From positions 62,001 through 126,000 of the forward strand of contig JAJJLU010003461.1 of the NCBI GenBank assembly GCA_023807065.1: 64,000 nt of DNA, in the 5' to 3' direction. The position numbers were made by a program, and so were the translations under genes. Of the stretch, positions 20,725 to 30,153 are shown piece after piece (within the stretch, counting starts at the first letter, position 1; each line of letters starts with the position of its first letter). The notes under the pieces were generated by a model that ran no database searches, was not told where the DNA came from, and was given only the letters and a program-made list of their open reading frames with translations. The stretch is from Isotricha intestinalis (Eukaryota; Ciliophora; Litostomatea; Vestibuliferida; Isotrichidae).

Positions 20725-23175
20725 TTAAAATTTCCCACTTTCACATTTCCTAATAGGACTAGAATATTTTTCAAATTCACTTTCCTTGTTTCCATTAATA
20801 TAAATATCAAATTTTTTAAACCATTTATGTTCAATAGCATCTTTAATACTAAATCTTTCTTTAGGATTTTTCTTTAACATTCCTTTAATAAAATGAATAG
20901 CTTCACTAGAAATATTATTCCAAATTCTACTTTTAAAAGAAGGTTCTTCAAAAATAGTTAATCTAGCAATTTCACTTTCAGAATTTTTATGATTAAAAGG
21001 TAATTGTCCTGATAAAATTAAATAAGTAATAACACCAATAGAAAATAAATCAACATTTTTATTATAATTTTCTCCTTTAATTACTTCAGGTGCACAATAA
21101 GATAAAGTTCCATAAGGTTCATTACAAGTTTCATCAGGACCTAAAATTTTACTTAAACCAAAATCTAATAATCTAATATCTGCATTTTCACTTTCATCAG
21201 TCATTAATATATTTTCTGGTTTTAAATCTCTATGTACTATTCCATATGAATGAATATAATACAATGCTCTACATATTTTAGATATTATTTCACATGTTTT
21301 TTTCTCTGATAATTTAAATTCCTTCTTTTCTAAATATGAAAATAAATCTCCTCCTGAACAATATTCCATTATTATGTAAAAGTAATCTGAATTTTCAAAT
21401 ATATTATATAATTTAATTATATTTGGATGTTGACATATTTTTAATATTTCTATTTCTGTTCTTACTAATTCTAAATCTGAGGAATTCATATTTTTTTTAG
21501 ATAATATTTTCATTGCATATTTCTTTCCTGTATGTTTATTTTTACATAACCTAATTACTCCAAATTTTCCACTTCCAATTTCATTTTCTATTATATAATC
21601 TTTTGTTATATTTGATGAATTTGTTACTAATTTTAAACTATCCATCCATAATTTATATGAATTTAAATCATCTGTATAATATTCTCTTTTTATCTTTGGG
21701 AAAGATAATGAAAAACCATAATATATTTTATTATTTTTATTTATTGAAGGTATTTCTTCTAAAAAAATACCATTTAAATTATGTAATCCTTTATGTTGTG
21801 TATCATTTTGATTTTTAAAAAAATATAAATCATTGTGAACTAATTTAAACCATAATTTATTTATTTGATTATTTATTATTTTATATAAATATCCTTCATA
21901 TTTTATTACTTCTTCTTCTAATTCTAGTGAATCAGATTCTTGAAAATCAATTAATTTTATATTTTCTCTTTTTCTTATTGAACTCTCTTCTTTTTCAAAA
22001 TTAAATATTTCATCTTCTTTATCCATTGAATTTAAATTAATTAAATTATCGTTTTTTTCGTTTCTTTTTTTCTTATTAATTGGAGAAGAATTTTTGCTTG
22101 TTTTAAACTTTGATTTTTTATTATAATTTGTCGTTGAATTAAATATAGGTTCGTAAATATTTTTATTCATCATTGAAGTAAATGAAATATTATTATTATT
22201 ATCATCTTTGTTGATCTTCTTTTTTTTATTTGTATCATTGACTTCTATTTTATTTAAATTTTGGTTTTTTTTTCTTCTACTAACAGCAATTTTAGGAGAA
22301 ATATCTTCATCATTATTATTTAATTCGGTTAGAACAATATCATTTAAAATTTTATTCTTCTCTTTTACTGTTCTATTTTTTTTTTTTTCTCTATAAAGTA
22401 AATTTTGATCAATTTGTTCTAAAAAAAATCTTCTTCTGTTAGGACTTTTTAAATTATCTAAACAAGAACTAAAAATTGATTTTTTTGAAGGTCTAATTAT
22501 ATATCTTTCAGGAGATTTAATTATATTTGATTTAGATATATTTTTATGTTTTTCATATTCATTAACTCCGATTTTAGAAAAAGGTTTTTTATCATATAAA
22601 AATAATAATATTAAAAAATATATATCACTATTAACATTTTCAATAACTTTAATAAAATTAAAATAACTCATTGATTTTTTATTACATTCTGGATTATTAA
22701 AACATATATCTAACATTTCTTCTAATTCTTGTTGAGAATTTACTCTATGGTTATAATTAATTTCTTCAATTATTATATTATTTTCTTCTGCTTCTAAAGT
22801 AACATAAGATAAAAGAGTTCTAATATCTTCTTTAGATATTTCCCCATTATTAGTAAAATCATATAATTTAAATATTATTTTTGATATTTCATCAAAATTT
22901 GAACAAAATAAAGTTTCCATATTATTTGTAAATTCTTCTAAGTCAATAAAACCAATATTACTTTTATCGAAAACTTCAAACATTCTTTCTCCTATAATCC
23001 CTGGTAATTTGTAATATGAAAAAAATGTTGTTCTGTCTATACCTTTTGAAGGTTGTGTACTTCTTTTTACTAAATCCATAAATACTTCTCTTAAATAAGA
23101 TTTAAATGCTTCAACATTTGTAATTTTATAATTTTGAATTATTTTATCCGCGTCTATTTTACTTTCTTTTTTCAT
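20725..23175 (-). CDS. EF-hand / PH domain / protein kinase (CDPK7-like layout), 816 aa
   Basis: Near the N-terminus two EF-hand loops are visible: DKSNIGFIDLEE at about 72-83, with all ligand positions plausible, and DFTNNGEISKED at about 106-117, with Asp at position 12. A basic low-complexity linker follows to about 415, then a PH domain at about 420-525 (YEGYLYK, WFKL, KLWMDSL). The Ser/Thr kinase domain covers about 527-790 and has all key residues: GSGKFG loop, YAMKI lysine, HRDLKPEN, DFG and APEV. There is no calmodulin-like tail after the kinase, unlike classical CDPKs. The order EF-hands, PH, kinase is that of apicomplexan CDPK7, which is tied to phosphoinositide and vesicle functions. 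It is therefore likely a calcium- and lipid-responsive kinase in the CaMK/AGC region of the kinome. Confidence 0.88.
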   Translation of the reverse strand: MKKESKIDADKIIQNYKITNVEAFKSYLREVFMDLVKRSTQPSKGIDRTTFFSYYKLPGIIGERMFEVFDKSNIGFIDLEEFTNNMETLFCSNFDEISKIIFKLYDFTNNGEISKEDIRTLLSYVTLEAEENNIIIEEINYNHRVNSQQELEEMLDICFNNPECNKKSMSYFNFIKVIENVNSDIYFLILLFLYDKKPFSKIGVNEYEKHKNISKSNIIKSPERYIIRPSKKSIFSSCLDNLKSPNRRRFFLEQIDQNLLYREKKKNRTVKEKNKILNDIVLTELNNNDEDISPKIAVSRRKKNQNLNKIEVNDTNKKKKINKDDNNNNISFTSMMNKNIYEPIFNSTTNYNKKSKFKTSKNSSPINKKKRNEKNDNLINLNSMDKEDEIFNFEKEESSIRKRENIKLIDFQESDSLELEEEVIKYEGYLYKIINNQINKLWFKLVHNDLYFFKNQNDTQHKGLHNLNGIFLEEIPSINKNNKIYYGFSLSFPKIKREYYTDDLNSYKLWMDSLKLVTNSSNITKDYIIENEIGSGKFGVIRLCKNKHTGKKYAMKILSKKNMNSSDLELVRTEIEILKICQHPNIIKLYNIFENSDYFYIIMEYCSGGDLFSYLEKKEFKLSEKKTCEIISKICRALYYIHSYGIVHRDLKPENILMTDESENADIRLLDFGLSKILGPDETCNEPYGTLSYCAPEVIKGENYNKNVDLFSIGVITYLILSGQLPFNHKNSESEIARLTIFEEPSFKSRIWNNISSEAIHFIKGMLKKNPKERFSIKDAIEHKWFKKFDIYINGNKESEFEKYSSPIRKCESGKF

Positions 23176-23908
23176 GATTAATGTTATTTTAACTAAAATA
23201 TTATATAAATATTTAAAACAAAAAAAACTATATAATTTATGATATAAAAAATATATATGAAAATTAGAAGAAAAGCAAAAAATAATAAAATTATTAGATT
23301 TAAATGAGAATGATTTTCATTAGGAAATTAAAGATACCAAATTTCATTTGACAAAAGAAAAAAACACAATTAAATATTCCTCATTAATTATAATATTTAT
23401 TATATCCTTAAATGAAATTAATTGGAAATCCTCCACTATTATACAAGTAACTCAAAAATATTGTCATTATTTGGGAATTTATAATATAACTTTTTTAAAT
23501 AAATTAATCCTTACTTTTTACATCATTATAAGTTTACTATCTAATCAAAATATCTTTCTTTTAAATTTTGAACCTTTAATAAAAAATCATTTGGATTTAT
23601 TAATGTTCTAATATTTTGAAAAATTTGAGAATATAATTATATATTCCAAAAGAGGAAAATATTGGATGAAATAAGAGAAAAAAATTATTAAATATCAGAA
23701 ATGAATTATTTTTTAACATAATTTAATTAACTTCTTATATACTTCTTTATTATGAATAATTTAAATAATTTTTATATGTTTTTTATGAAAATTCCTTATA
23801 AAAATTTATTATATTTTTTCTTTTAATTTAAACAAATGGTATAATAATTAAGATGAAAATAAAAATATATAAAACAAAAAAAAATTCAAATATATGTATA
23901 AATTCATA
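23176..23908. other. Gap with a decayed or doubtful forward reading frame
   Basis: About 730 bases. A forward frame from about 23250 to 23611 reads KLEEKQKIIKLLDLNENDFH, then a TAG, then EIKDTKFHLTKEKN, and continues for about 80 codons of hydrophobic sequence to a TAA at 23609. No ATG opens it in frame before the TAG. I read it as a relic of a coiled-coil gene rather than a working gene. Confidence 0.4.
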
Positions 23909-26359
23909 TTATTTATTATCATTCAAAACTAATTTCAAATTAGAGTCATTACCCTGTTTATCATTATTAATTTTTCCCATTTTCAAACCATCTTTCTCCA
24001 TATTACTTACAGGATTAAATTGAGTGATTTTACTTTCTTGGTCTTTCTTTTTATCTTGAAGAATTTTATGTAAATTCATTCCAATTAAAATACCCCAAAT
24101 AGAAAAACCTTCTAAAACTCCAATGCCAAAAATTAATTTTCCATAATCATGGATATCTTTCCCTAATCCATTATAAATTTCTGTAAAAGTAACTTCAATA
24201 TTAGAAGCTAAAAAATTACAATTTAATATTGAAAAAATATTATTGGAATCACCTATAATATTATTAAAAATTTCAAATATAGGTTCAATTATTTTTGAAC
24301 ATGATTCTAAAGTTTTCCTCATAATTGAAATTACATTTTTAAATTCTTCATTTATTTTAAGATTCTTTGTTTTAATGTTTGAAATTATTTTTGTATTTTC
24401 AGTTTTTATATTATTAAACAATTTTATATAATTACTGGCATCAGCTTTTATATTTTCATTGTTTTTTCCTGGACAAACATTTTCATATCTCTCTTCAATT
24501 AAAGTTTGAGTCCAATCATTATATAGATATATTAAACTATTACTTCCAATATTTTGAGTTGGTTTTAAAGGAGAAATTAATGTATATCCTGAATGTGAAT
24601 TTGATAAACTATATAAATCATTAATTCTCTTACAATCTTTTTCTCCTTCCTTTTGATTTTCACTATTTGTCAAATCATTTAAATCTTTTATTTTTAAATT
24701 TAATTTAAGAGAATAATCTAAATCTCCAATTTTTTCTTTATCAGAAAAATAAATATCAGATAGATATTCTTCTTGATATTTATTTAAAATTTGTTTTTCA
24801 TATTCAGAAAGAGAATAACTTTCATTTAAATCTTTAATATCATTAAAAGAATTGATTAAAGAATTTCTTAATAAAACAATTTCATTTAAAGAATCAGTAG
24901 CATCATCAAAATTAAAAGCAGAAGATAAATCACCATCACCATTCAAACAAGTATTAATATATTTAAGACTATCTCCACTGGAAAAGATTTTAGGTATTTC
25001 AGAATTTAAATTTTCTGCACTAACAACAAAATGTAAAACACTAACTACATCTTTTCCAACGGCACCTAAAAGAGTTAAAATGGAACCTAATAACATTATA
25101 ACTAAAATCAATATACCTAAAATAATCCATAATAAATGAATAATGAGTTTAAATAAACATCCTAAATTCATACAAATAATAGTAGTGAAAAAAATCATTA
25201 ATAAGAAATTTTCTATTAATATAAAATAAAAGAATAGTTTACTACCTTTTTTACCATATTTTACTCCTTTATCTTGATAATCATACCAAGGATCAACAAT
25301 AGAATCAGTAATATCATTAAATTGAGATAAAAGATCATCTAATTGATTTTTAGCATCTTCTAAATTATTAGTAACCGTATCATCATTAACAACAATTTTA
25401 ATATTATCCTGTGCATTTTTAAAATATGTTAATATAGTAGAAAATTCTTGATCCGAACCATATAAAATTGTTCTTTCTTCTGAATAAGGACCATATGATT
25501 TAATATAACTTGGATAATAATTTGTATTATCTTCCCAAATATTATCTAAATATGAATCTTTAACATCATTATAACTTTGAGTTAATAGATCATGCCAAGA
25601 ATTTATTTTATTATTTAATTCATTCATTTGAGATTCAAAGTCAGATGAAATTTCACCTTTACTTTTTTTAATTGAAGAAATAGCGTCTGATAATATATCT
25701 TTAATTTTATCTATTCCATCCCATCTTGGTAAAGAATCTTTTTTTTGTCCTTCACTTAATTCTAAAACTAATTTCATTAATGAACATGAAGCTCCGTTTA
25801 AACTTGTAAATACTTCTTCATATCTATTTAATCCAAGAAATGCAAATATCATTCCTAATAAAAGAAATATTATTGTCATTAAATAACACATATTTTTACA
25901 ACAATTATTTTGGCAACAACAACAACAACATAACCAATTACAACAACAACAACATAAACATCCTATCCAAAATATTGGAACTAAAAATGTTATTATTAAA
26001 AAACATATAATAGGTAAAATATGCATTATATATTTTTTTATTTTTTCTTTATCTATTTTTTTTTCATCTAACATTGAAATTAAGATTTGAATATATTCTT
26101 TATCATCTTCATAATTTATTTTTCCACTTAATTCTAAATCTGAATTGTTATAATAAAAGTCAAAAACTTCTTTTGGAGACTTTTTACATATATTATATAC
26201 TTTTTCTGAATCAATTAAATTTCTAGTTTTTTTCTTTTCTTTTTCTTTTATATTTATTTCTGGAATTTTTTGATAAGATTTAAATAGAGTAAATGTTAAT
26301 GTTATACTTAATAAAAATAATATTATTGATTTTTTACCAAAGATTTTATTTTCTTTCAT
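23909..26359 (-). CDS. Prominin-like multi-span membrane protein, 816 aa
   Basis: An N-terminal hydrophobic segment (about 9-24) is probably a signal peptide. Four or so membrane spans follow, at about 108-130, 158-178, 388-412 and 418-450, and a last one is near 740-762, before a basic cytoplasmic tail. Between the first two spans lies a striking cysteine cluster (about 134-157), as in prominins. Two large extracellular loops (about 180-385 and 455-735) are helical with scattered cysteines, including the pair around CSLMKLVLELSE and INTCLNGDGD. Five spans with two large loops is the prominin (CD133) layout. Prominins mark curved, cholesterol-rich plasma membrane and cilia. Tweety-like proteins share part of this layout and are the main alternative. 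Confidence 0.65.
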   Translation of the reverse strand: MKENKIFGKKSIILFLLSITLTFTLFKSYQKIPEINIKEKEKKKTRNLIDSEKVYNICKKSPKEVFDFYYNNSDLELSGKINYEDDKEYIQILISMLDEKKIDKEKIKKYIMHILPIICFLIITFLVPIFWIGCLCCCCCNWLCCCCCCQNNCCKNMCYLMTIIFLLLGMIFAFLGLNRYEEVFTSLNGASCSLMKLVLELSEGQKKDSLPRWDGIDKIKDILSDAISSIKKSKGEISSDFESQMNELNNKINSWHDLLTQSYNDVKDSYLDNIWEDNTNYYPSYIKSYGPYSEERTILYGSDQEFSTILTYFKNAQDNIKIVVNDDTVTNNLEDAKNQLDDLLSQFNDITDSIVDPWYDYQDKGVKYGKKGSKLFFYFILIENFLLMIFFTTIICMNLGCLFKLIIHLLWIILGILILVIMLLGSILTLLGAVGKDVVSVLHFVVSAENLNSEIPKIFSSGDSLKYINTCLNGDGDLSSAFNFDDATDSLNEIVLLRNSLINSFNDIKDLNESYSLSEYEKQILNKYQEEYLSDIYFSDKEKIGDLDYSLKLNLKIKDLNDLTNSENQKEGEKDCKRINDLYSLSNSHSGYTLISPLKPTQNIGSNSLIYLYNDWTQTLIEERYENVCPGKNNENIKADASNYIKLFNNIKTENTKIISNIKTKNLKINEEFKNVISIMRKTLESCSKIIEPIFEIFNNIIGDSNNIFSILNCNFLASNIEVTFTEIYNGLGKDIHDYGKLIFGIGVLEGFSIWGILIGMNLHKILQDKKKDQESKITQFNPVSNMEKDGLKMGKINNDKQGNDSNLKLVLNDNK

Positions 26360-26809
26360 TTTTTTTGTTCTTTTTTTTGTAATTTTAAAGATTTAAAATA
26401 CGACTTCTTTAAAACAATAAATAAATATATATTTTTTTTTAAAGAATAATTTAAAATGGTTGATTTCAATTTTCAGAAAATTAATTTATCTAAAAAGTTA
26501 AAAGGATTGAATTATTACTTAAAGAATAATAATTAACATTTTTAAATAAAAACAAGTTTTAGTAGTTCATTCAAAAAATAGTTTATATTTAAACTTTCAT
26601 ATTCGATTTTCTTATGATGAACTTTTCTAAATTTTTTTTTTAAATTTTTAATATAGAAGTGAATTATTCTTTAATATTATTATTCTTTTAAAAATATATT
26701 CTTTTAATTCTCTATAGATAAAATTATAAAATATTATTCAAAAAAAAACAAATGAAAAAAAAGTTTATAATACTTATTTAAATAAATACTCCTTTAACAA
26801 AATATATTT
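26360..26809. other. Gap, no feature seen
   Basis: About 450 bases lie between the start of the prominin-like gene and the end of the SANT gene on the same strand. I see no coding relic or RNA gene. Confidence 0.5.
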
Positions 26810-27439
26810 TTAAATTCTTTTATTTTTCTTACGTTTATTACTTTTCCAAATTTTATAATATTTGGAGCTCTTCCAACTGAAATAAAAATCAATAATTTCT
26901 TCCTTAGTTTTCGTAGTAATAATATTTTCATAAAATTGAAAATTAGTTCCAAACTTACAAATACAACAATAAAACAAAGCAATTTCATAAGGAGACCAAG
27001 TTTCCCAAGTAAATTTTTGTCTTAAAGGATTTAATAATAAATCAAGAGAAGTAAATTTAAAATTATAATGATTTTCTTTTTCATTTGGAATATTATTATC
27101 ATTCATAAAATAAGTTTCATGAACAAAATCTAATAAATTTTCAAATGAATTTTTTACTTTATTTGCCATTTTTATATTCATTGGATAATTATCTTCATTT
27201 TCTTTTTTTTTCATTAAATATGAATCATCAATCTTTCTCTTTTTAAATAATAATCTTGGAGATGTTGTTCCTTTTTGACTATCAAATTCTGAATAATTTA
27301 TATTTAATTGTCTCATAAATTTTTCTTTTAATTCATTTTCCTTTTTTTCTCTTTCTAAATTTATTTTACTTTCATTTTCACTATTTTCATCTTTATTTAT
27401 CTCTTCTACATTTATTTCTTTTAACCCTTCTTTTTTCAT
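26810..27439 (-). CDS. SANT/Myb-like domain protein, 209 aa
   Basis: The N-terminal 130 residues are charged and low in complexity. Residues about 138-197 form a SANT-like domain: FTWETWSPYEIALFYCCICK, then FGTNFQFYENII, then a third helix with KEEIIDFYFSWKSSKYYKIW. This matches the W-S-x-x-E, KFGxxF and F-Y-xx-W-K pattern of the SANT domain found after ELM2 in MTA, MIER and CoREST proteins, which contacts histone deacetylases and histone tails. No clear ELM2 domain precedes it. A basic C-terminus could be a nuclear localisation signal. A role in chromatin is therefore likely but unspecific. Confidence 0.65.
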   Translation of the reverse strand: MKKEGLKEINVEEINKDENSENESKINLEREKKENELKEKFMRQLNINYSEFDSQKGTTSPRLLFKKRKIDDSYLMKKKENEDNYPMNIKMANKVKNSFENLLDFVHETYFMNDNNIPNEKENHYNFKFTSLDLLLNPLRQKFTWETWSPYEIALFYCCICKFGTNFQFYENIITTKTKEEIIDFYFSWKSSKYYKIWKSNKRKKNKRI

Positions 27440-27932
27440 TTAAAAAAAAATTAAAAATTTTTTTAAAAAAATAAAAATAAAAAATGATAAAATAATAATA
27501 ATAAAAATTAAGTAAAAAAAGAGCTTAAATTATCTGAAAAATCAAAATCAAAAAAAGAAAAAAAAAGATATCAAAAAAAATATTTATTACAAGATAATAA
27601 AGATTTATTAAATAATAAAATATTTATAACGTTTTTGAAGAACAGTTTAAAACATTTCTTTAATAATAATAAGGAAGAAAAAAAAGATGAAGAAAATAAA
27701 ACAAAAAGTAAAAATAGTGAATTAAAATGAATGAACTTATTGTATCCCTTTTAAATGATTTTTTATTTCGATTAGGAATATATTCAAATAAATATTTATA
27801 AGAAAATAATGAAAATAATCCTTTGTGGTCAATTAATTACATATGATATATATAAACTGAGAAATTGGGAAAAAATTTTTAAAAAAATTAAATCAATAAA
27901 TAAAAAATAAAAATTAAATTATCTTTAAAAAA
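27440..27932. other. Gap with a lysine-rich open stretch, probably a relic
   Basis: A forward frame at about 27512-27730 encodes about 70 Lys-rich residues, including KKYLLQDNKDLLNNKIFITF. It has no ATG and no usable short intron that I could find. A second short stretch near 27727-27800 reads MNELIVSLLNDFLFRLGIYS after a frameshift. Together they look like remains of a gene. The promoters of the SANT and RPC10 genes must also lie here. Confidence 0.35.
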
Positions 27933-28253
27933 ATGTTATTTTGTCCAACATGTGGAAGTTTACTATTAATAGAAAAAAGTATAAATTCCTTTCGTTACTT
28001 TTGTAAAACATGTCCATATGTATTTGTATTAAATCAGACAATCAAATTTACAGAAACATATGAACATAAAGACACAGACACAATATATGGAGGAAAAGAA
28101 GCATGGGCAAATGTAGCTAAAACTACAATTGTATGTCCAAAATGTGAATTTACTGAAGCTTTTTTTAAAGAAATTCAAATTAGAAGTGCTGATGAACCTT
28201 CTACTATTTTTTATAAATGCTGTGATTGTGGTTTTGAATGGAGAGAAGGATAA
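27933..28253 (+). CDS. POLR3K: RNA polymerase III subunit RPC10 (POLR3K/Rpc11), 106 aa
   Basis: This is a short two-zinc-ribbon protein of the family's normal length. The first ribbon has CPTC at residues 4-7 and CKTCPYVF at about 25-32, with the family's CPYV. The second is TFIIS-like: CPKCEFTEAFFKEIQIRSADEP, then FYKCCDCGFEWRE. The QxRSADEP-x-T-x-FYKCC segment carries the acidic tip (Asp-Glu) that reaches the active site and stimulates RNA cleavage. GGKEAWANV in the linker also matches the family. It acts in the nucleus in Pol III termination, reinitiation and RNA cleavage. The ATG lies directly after an A-run, like other starts here, and no intron is needed. Confidence 0.96.
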   Translation: MLFCPTCGSLLLIEKSINSFRYFCKTCPYVFVLNQTIKFTETYEHKDTDTIYGGKEAWANVAKTTIVCPKCEFTEAFFKEIQIRSADEPSTIFYKCCDCGFEWREG

Positions 28254-28319
28254 ATTTACAATTTTTTTTTTTTGTAAATTTTTTTTTAATTTTTAATGAA
28301 ATTTTTTATTAATATAAAA

Positions 28320-29927
28320 ATGATAAATTGTAAAGTTTTTAATTTGAATGATATTAATAAAAAAAATATTCAAATTATTGTTGATACAATTAATAAAAAT
28401 TCTGACATCATTATAGTAAAATATTTTTTTAATGTTAAGTAGAAAAATAAAGTTATAACATTAAATCAAAATTATAATAATACTTTTAGTTATACTTTAA
28501 AAACAAAAAAAGATGATTTTTTATTATATCAAACTTATTTAGGAACAATTTTAAGAAATGGATTAACTATAATTGAAAATGAAATTACAAATGAAAGTAA
28601 AATAGTTAAAAGAGGACTTCCTTATATTTATGAATTTACTGAAATTAAAAGAAATAATAGTAAATCTTTTAAAGATGAATTATTTTCCTTTTTATCTGAT
28701 TTATTTCAATTTAATCAAGTTAAAACTTTATTTATTTATCAAAATAAAATTTTAAGTGAACATTGGTTTCAAATTTCTTTTGATATGAAATTTAAAAATT
28801 GGATTATTAGTTATAATAAATTAGAAACAATAATATTTGAAAAAAAAGAAGAACTTGAACAATTAAAAGATGAAAATAAAATATCAAATATAATATATGA
28901 AATAGGGAATTTATGGCTTGAAGAAATAAGTAAAATTCAAAATGAATTATTATTATGTTTTTTTCAATTGTTAAGTAGTTCAACTTTAATTGGATTTTAT
29001 ATAGGAGATCCAGAATCAATTTTAACAAAAGATGACAATAAATATCTTTCTTTTTCCTATATTGTTCAAAATCAAGAAAATTTAAATAATTTTTCTTTAA
29101 GTAGAGAAAGAACAGAAAGTATATTTACAAAATATAATTTAAATTATGAAAAATCAATAAAAAGAAAAGAGAATATTCGTTCTTTTGTAGAAGCAAAAAT
29201 TGATATTATTAATTTATATAACGAAATATCATATAATTATATTAATTTTGAATTATCAGGAAGTATTTTAATAATTCAAAGTGAAGATAAAATAATTTCT
29301 GCTTTTAAAATTTTTAATAGAGAAATGCAAGTTATAAATTATATGAAAAATAAAATAAAAACAATTGGTTCAAATAAAGATTTAATTATAAATAATTTTG
29401 TAAATAAAATAAATAAAATAAATGATTTACCAAGAGATCAATCTATTTATAAAACTATTTTAGAAAATTTACTTTTACCAAATGAATTATCTTTAAAAAT
29501 TCAAAATATTAAATTTATTTTAGAAAGCGATGAATTAAAAAATAAAATTGTAGTTGAAAATAAAAATATTAAAAACATTCAATCTTATCCTTGCTCTTTA
29601 GATGTTTCAACTGATGCTTCTCAATATTCAAATCATCTTAAAAACACAAGTAAAACTACTTTAACATCTTATAAAAAAAAAGAAACTAAAACTTTTAATA
29701 TAGATGATTCTTTTCATAAAAATTTTTTTTCAAAAACAAATTCTTTTATTCAATGTGAATCAAAAAAAAAAAAAAGAGTTAATTTTGTGGATAAATTATA
29801 TAATATTCCCTTTGCAGATATAACTTTAATTCAATCTTATAAAAAATTTAATGCTGGAAATAATTTTATGAATAAAGATGAAGAAAGTGATTGCAAAACG
29901 AGACATTCTTGTTGTATGTTATTTTAA
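28320..29927 (+). CDS. Protein of unknown function, 526 aa, two exons
   Basis: A 27-nt intron (28416-28442, phase 0) joins exon 1 (28320-28415, 32 codons) to a long frame that otherwise seems to start at 28785. Reading through the junction gives one uninterrupted protein. An in-frame ATG at 28296 would add eight residues, but 28320 has the A-rich context seen at other starts. The N-terminal 170 residues look globular with alternating strands. The middle (about 170-390) is helical. The tail is Lys/Ser-rich and ends in a cysteine pair, HSCCMLF, a CCxx-type ending that could be lipid-modified (CCMLF is one residue off a CaaX box, so this is weak). I recognise no family. Confidence 0.6.
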
Positions 29928-30153
29928 ACAATTAAATGGTAATATTATTTATAATAAAGGTTTTTATATATGTTTATATATAATCAATTTTCCTAATCTA
30001 TTGAAAATAGATTTCACTTTAATATTCAAAATTATAAATAAATAATTTATTTTATATATTATTTAATCAAAAAAATTAATTTAATTTGTGTGAATTAAAT
30101 ATAAATAATTTTTGTATACAAAAAATAATACATAATAAAATTAAAATAAAGTA

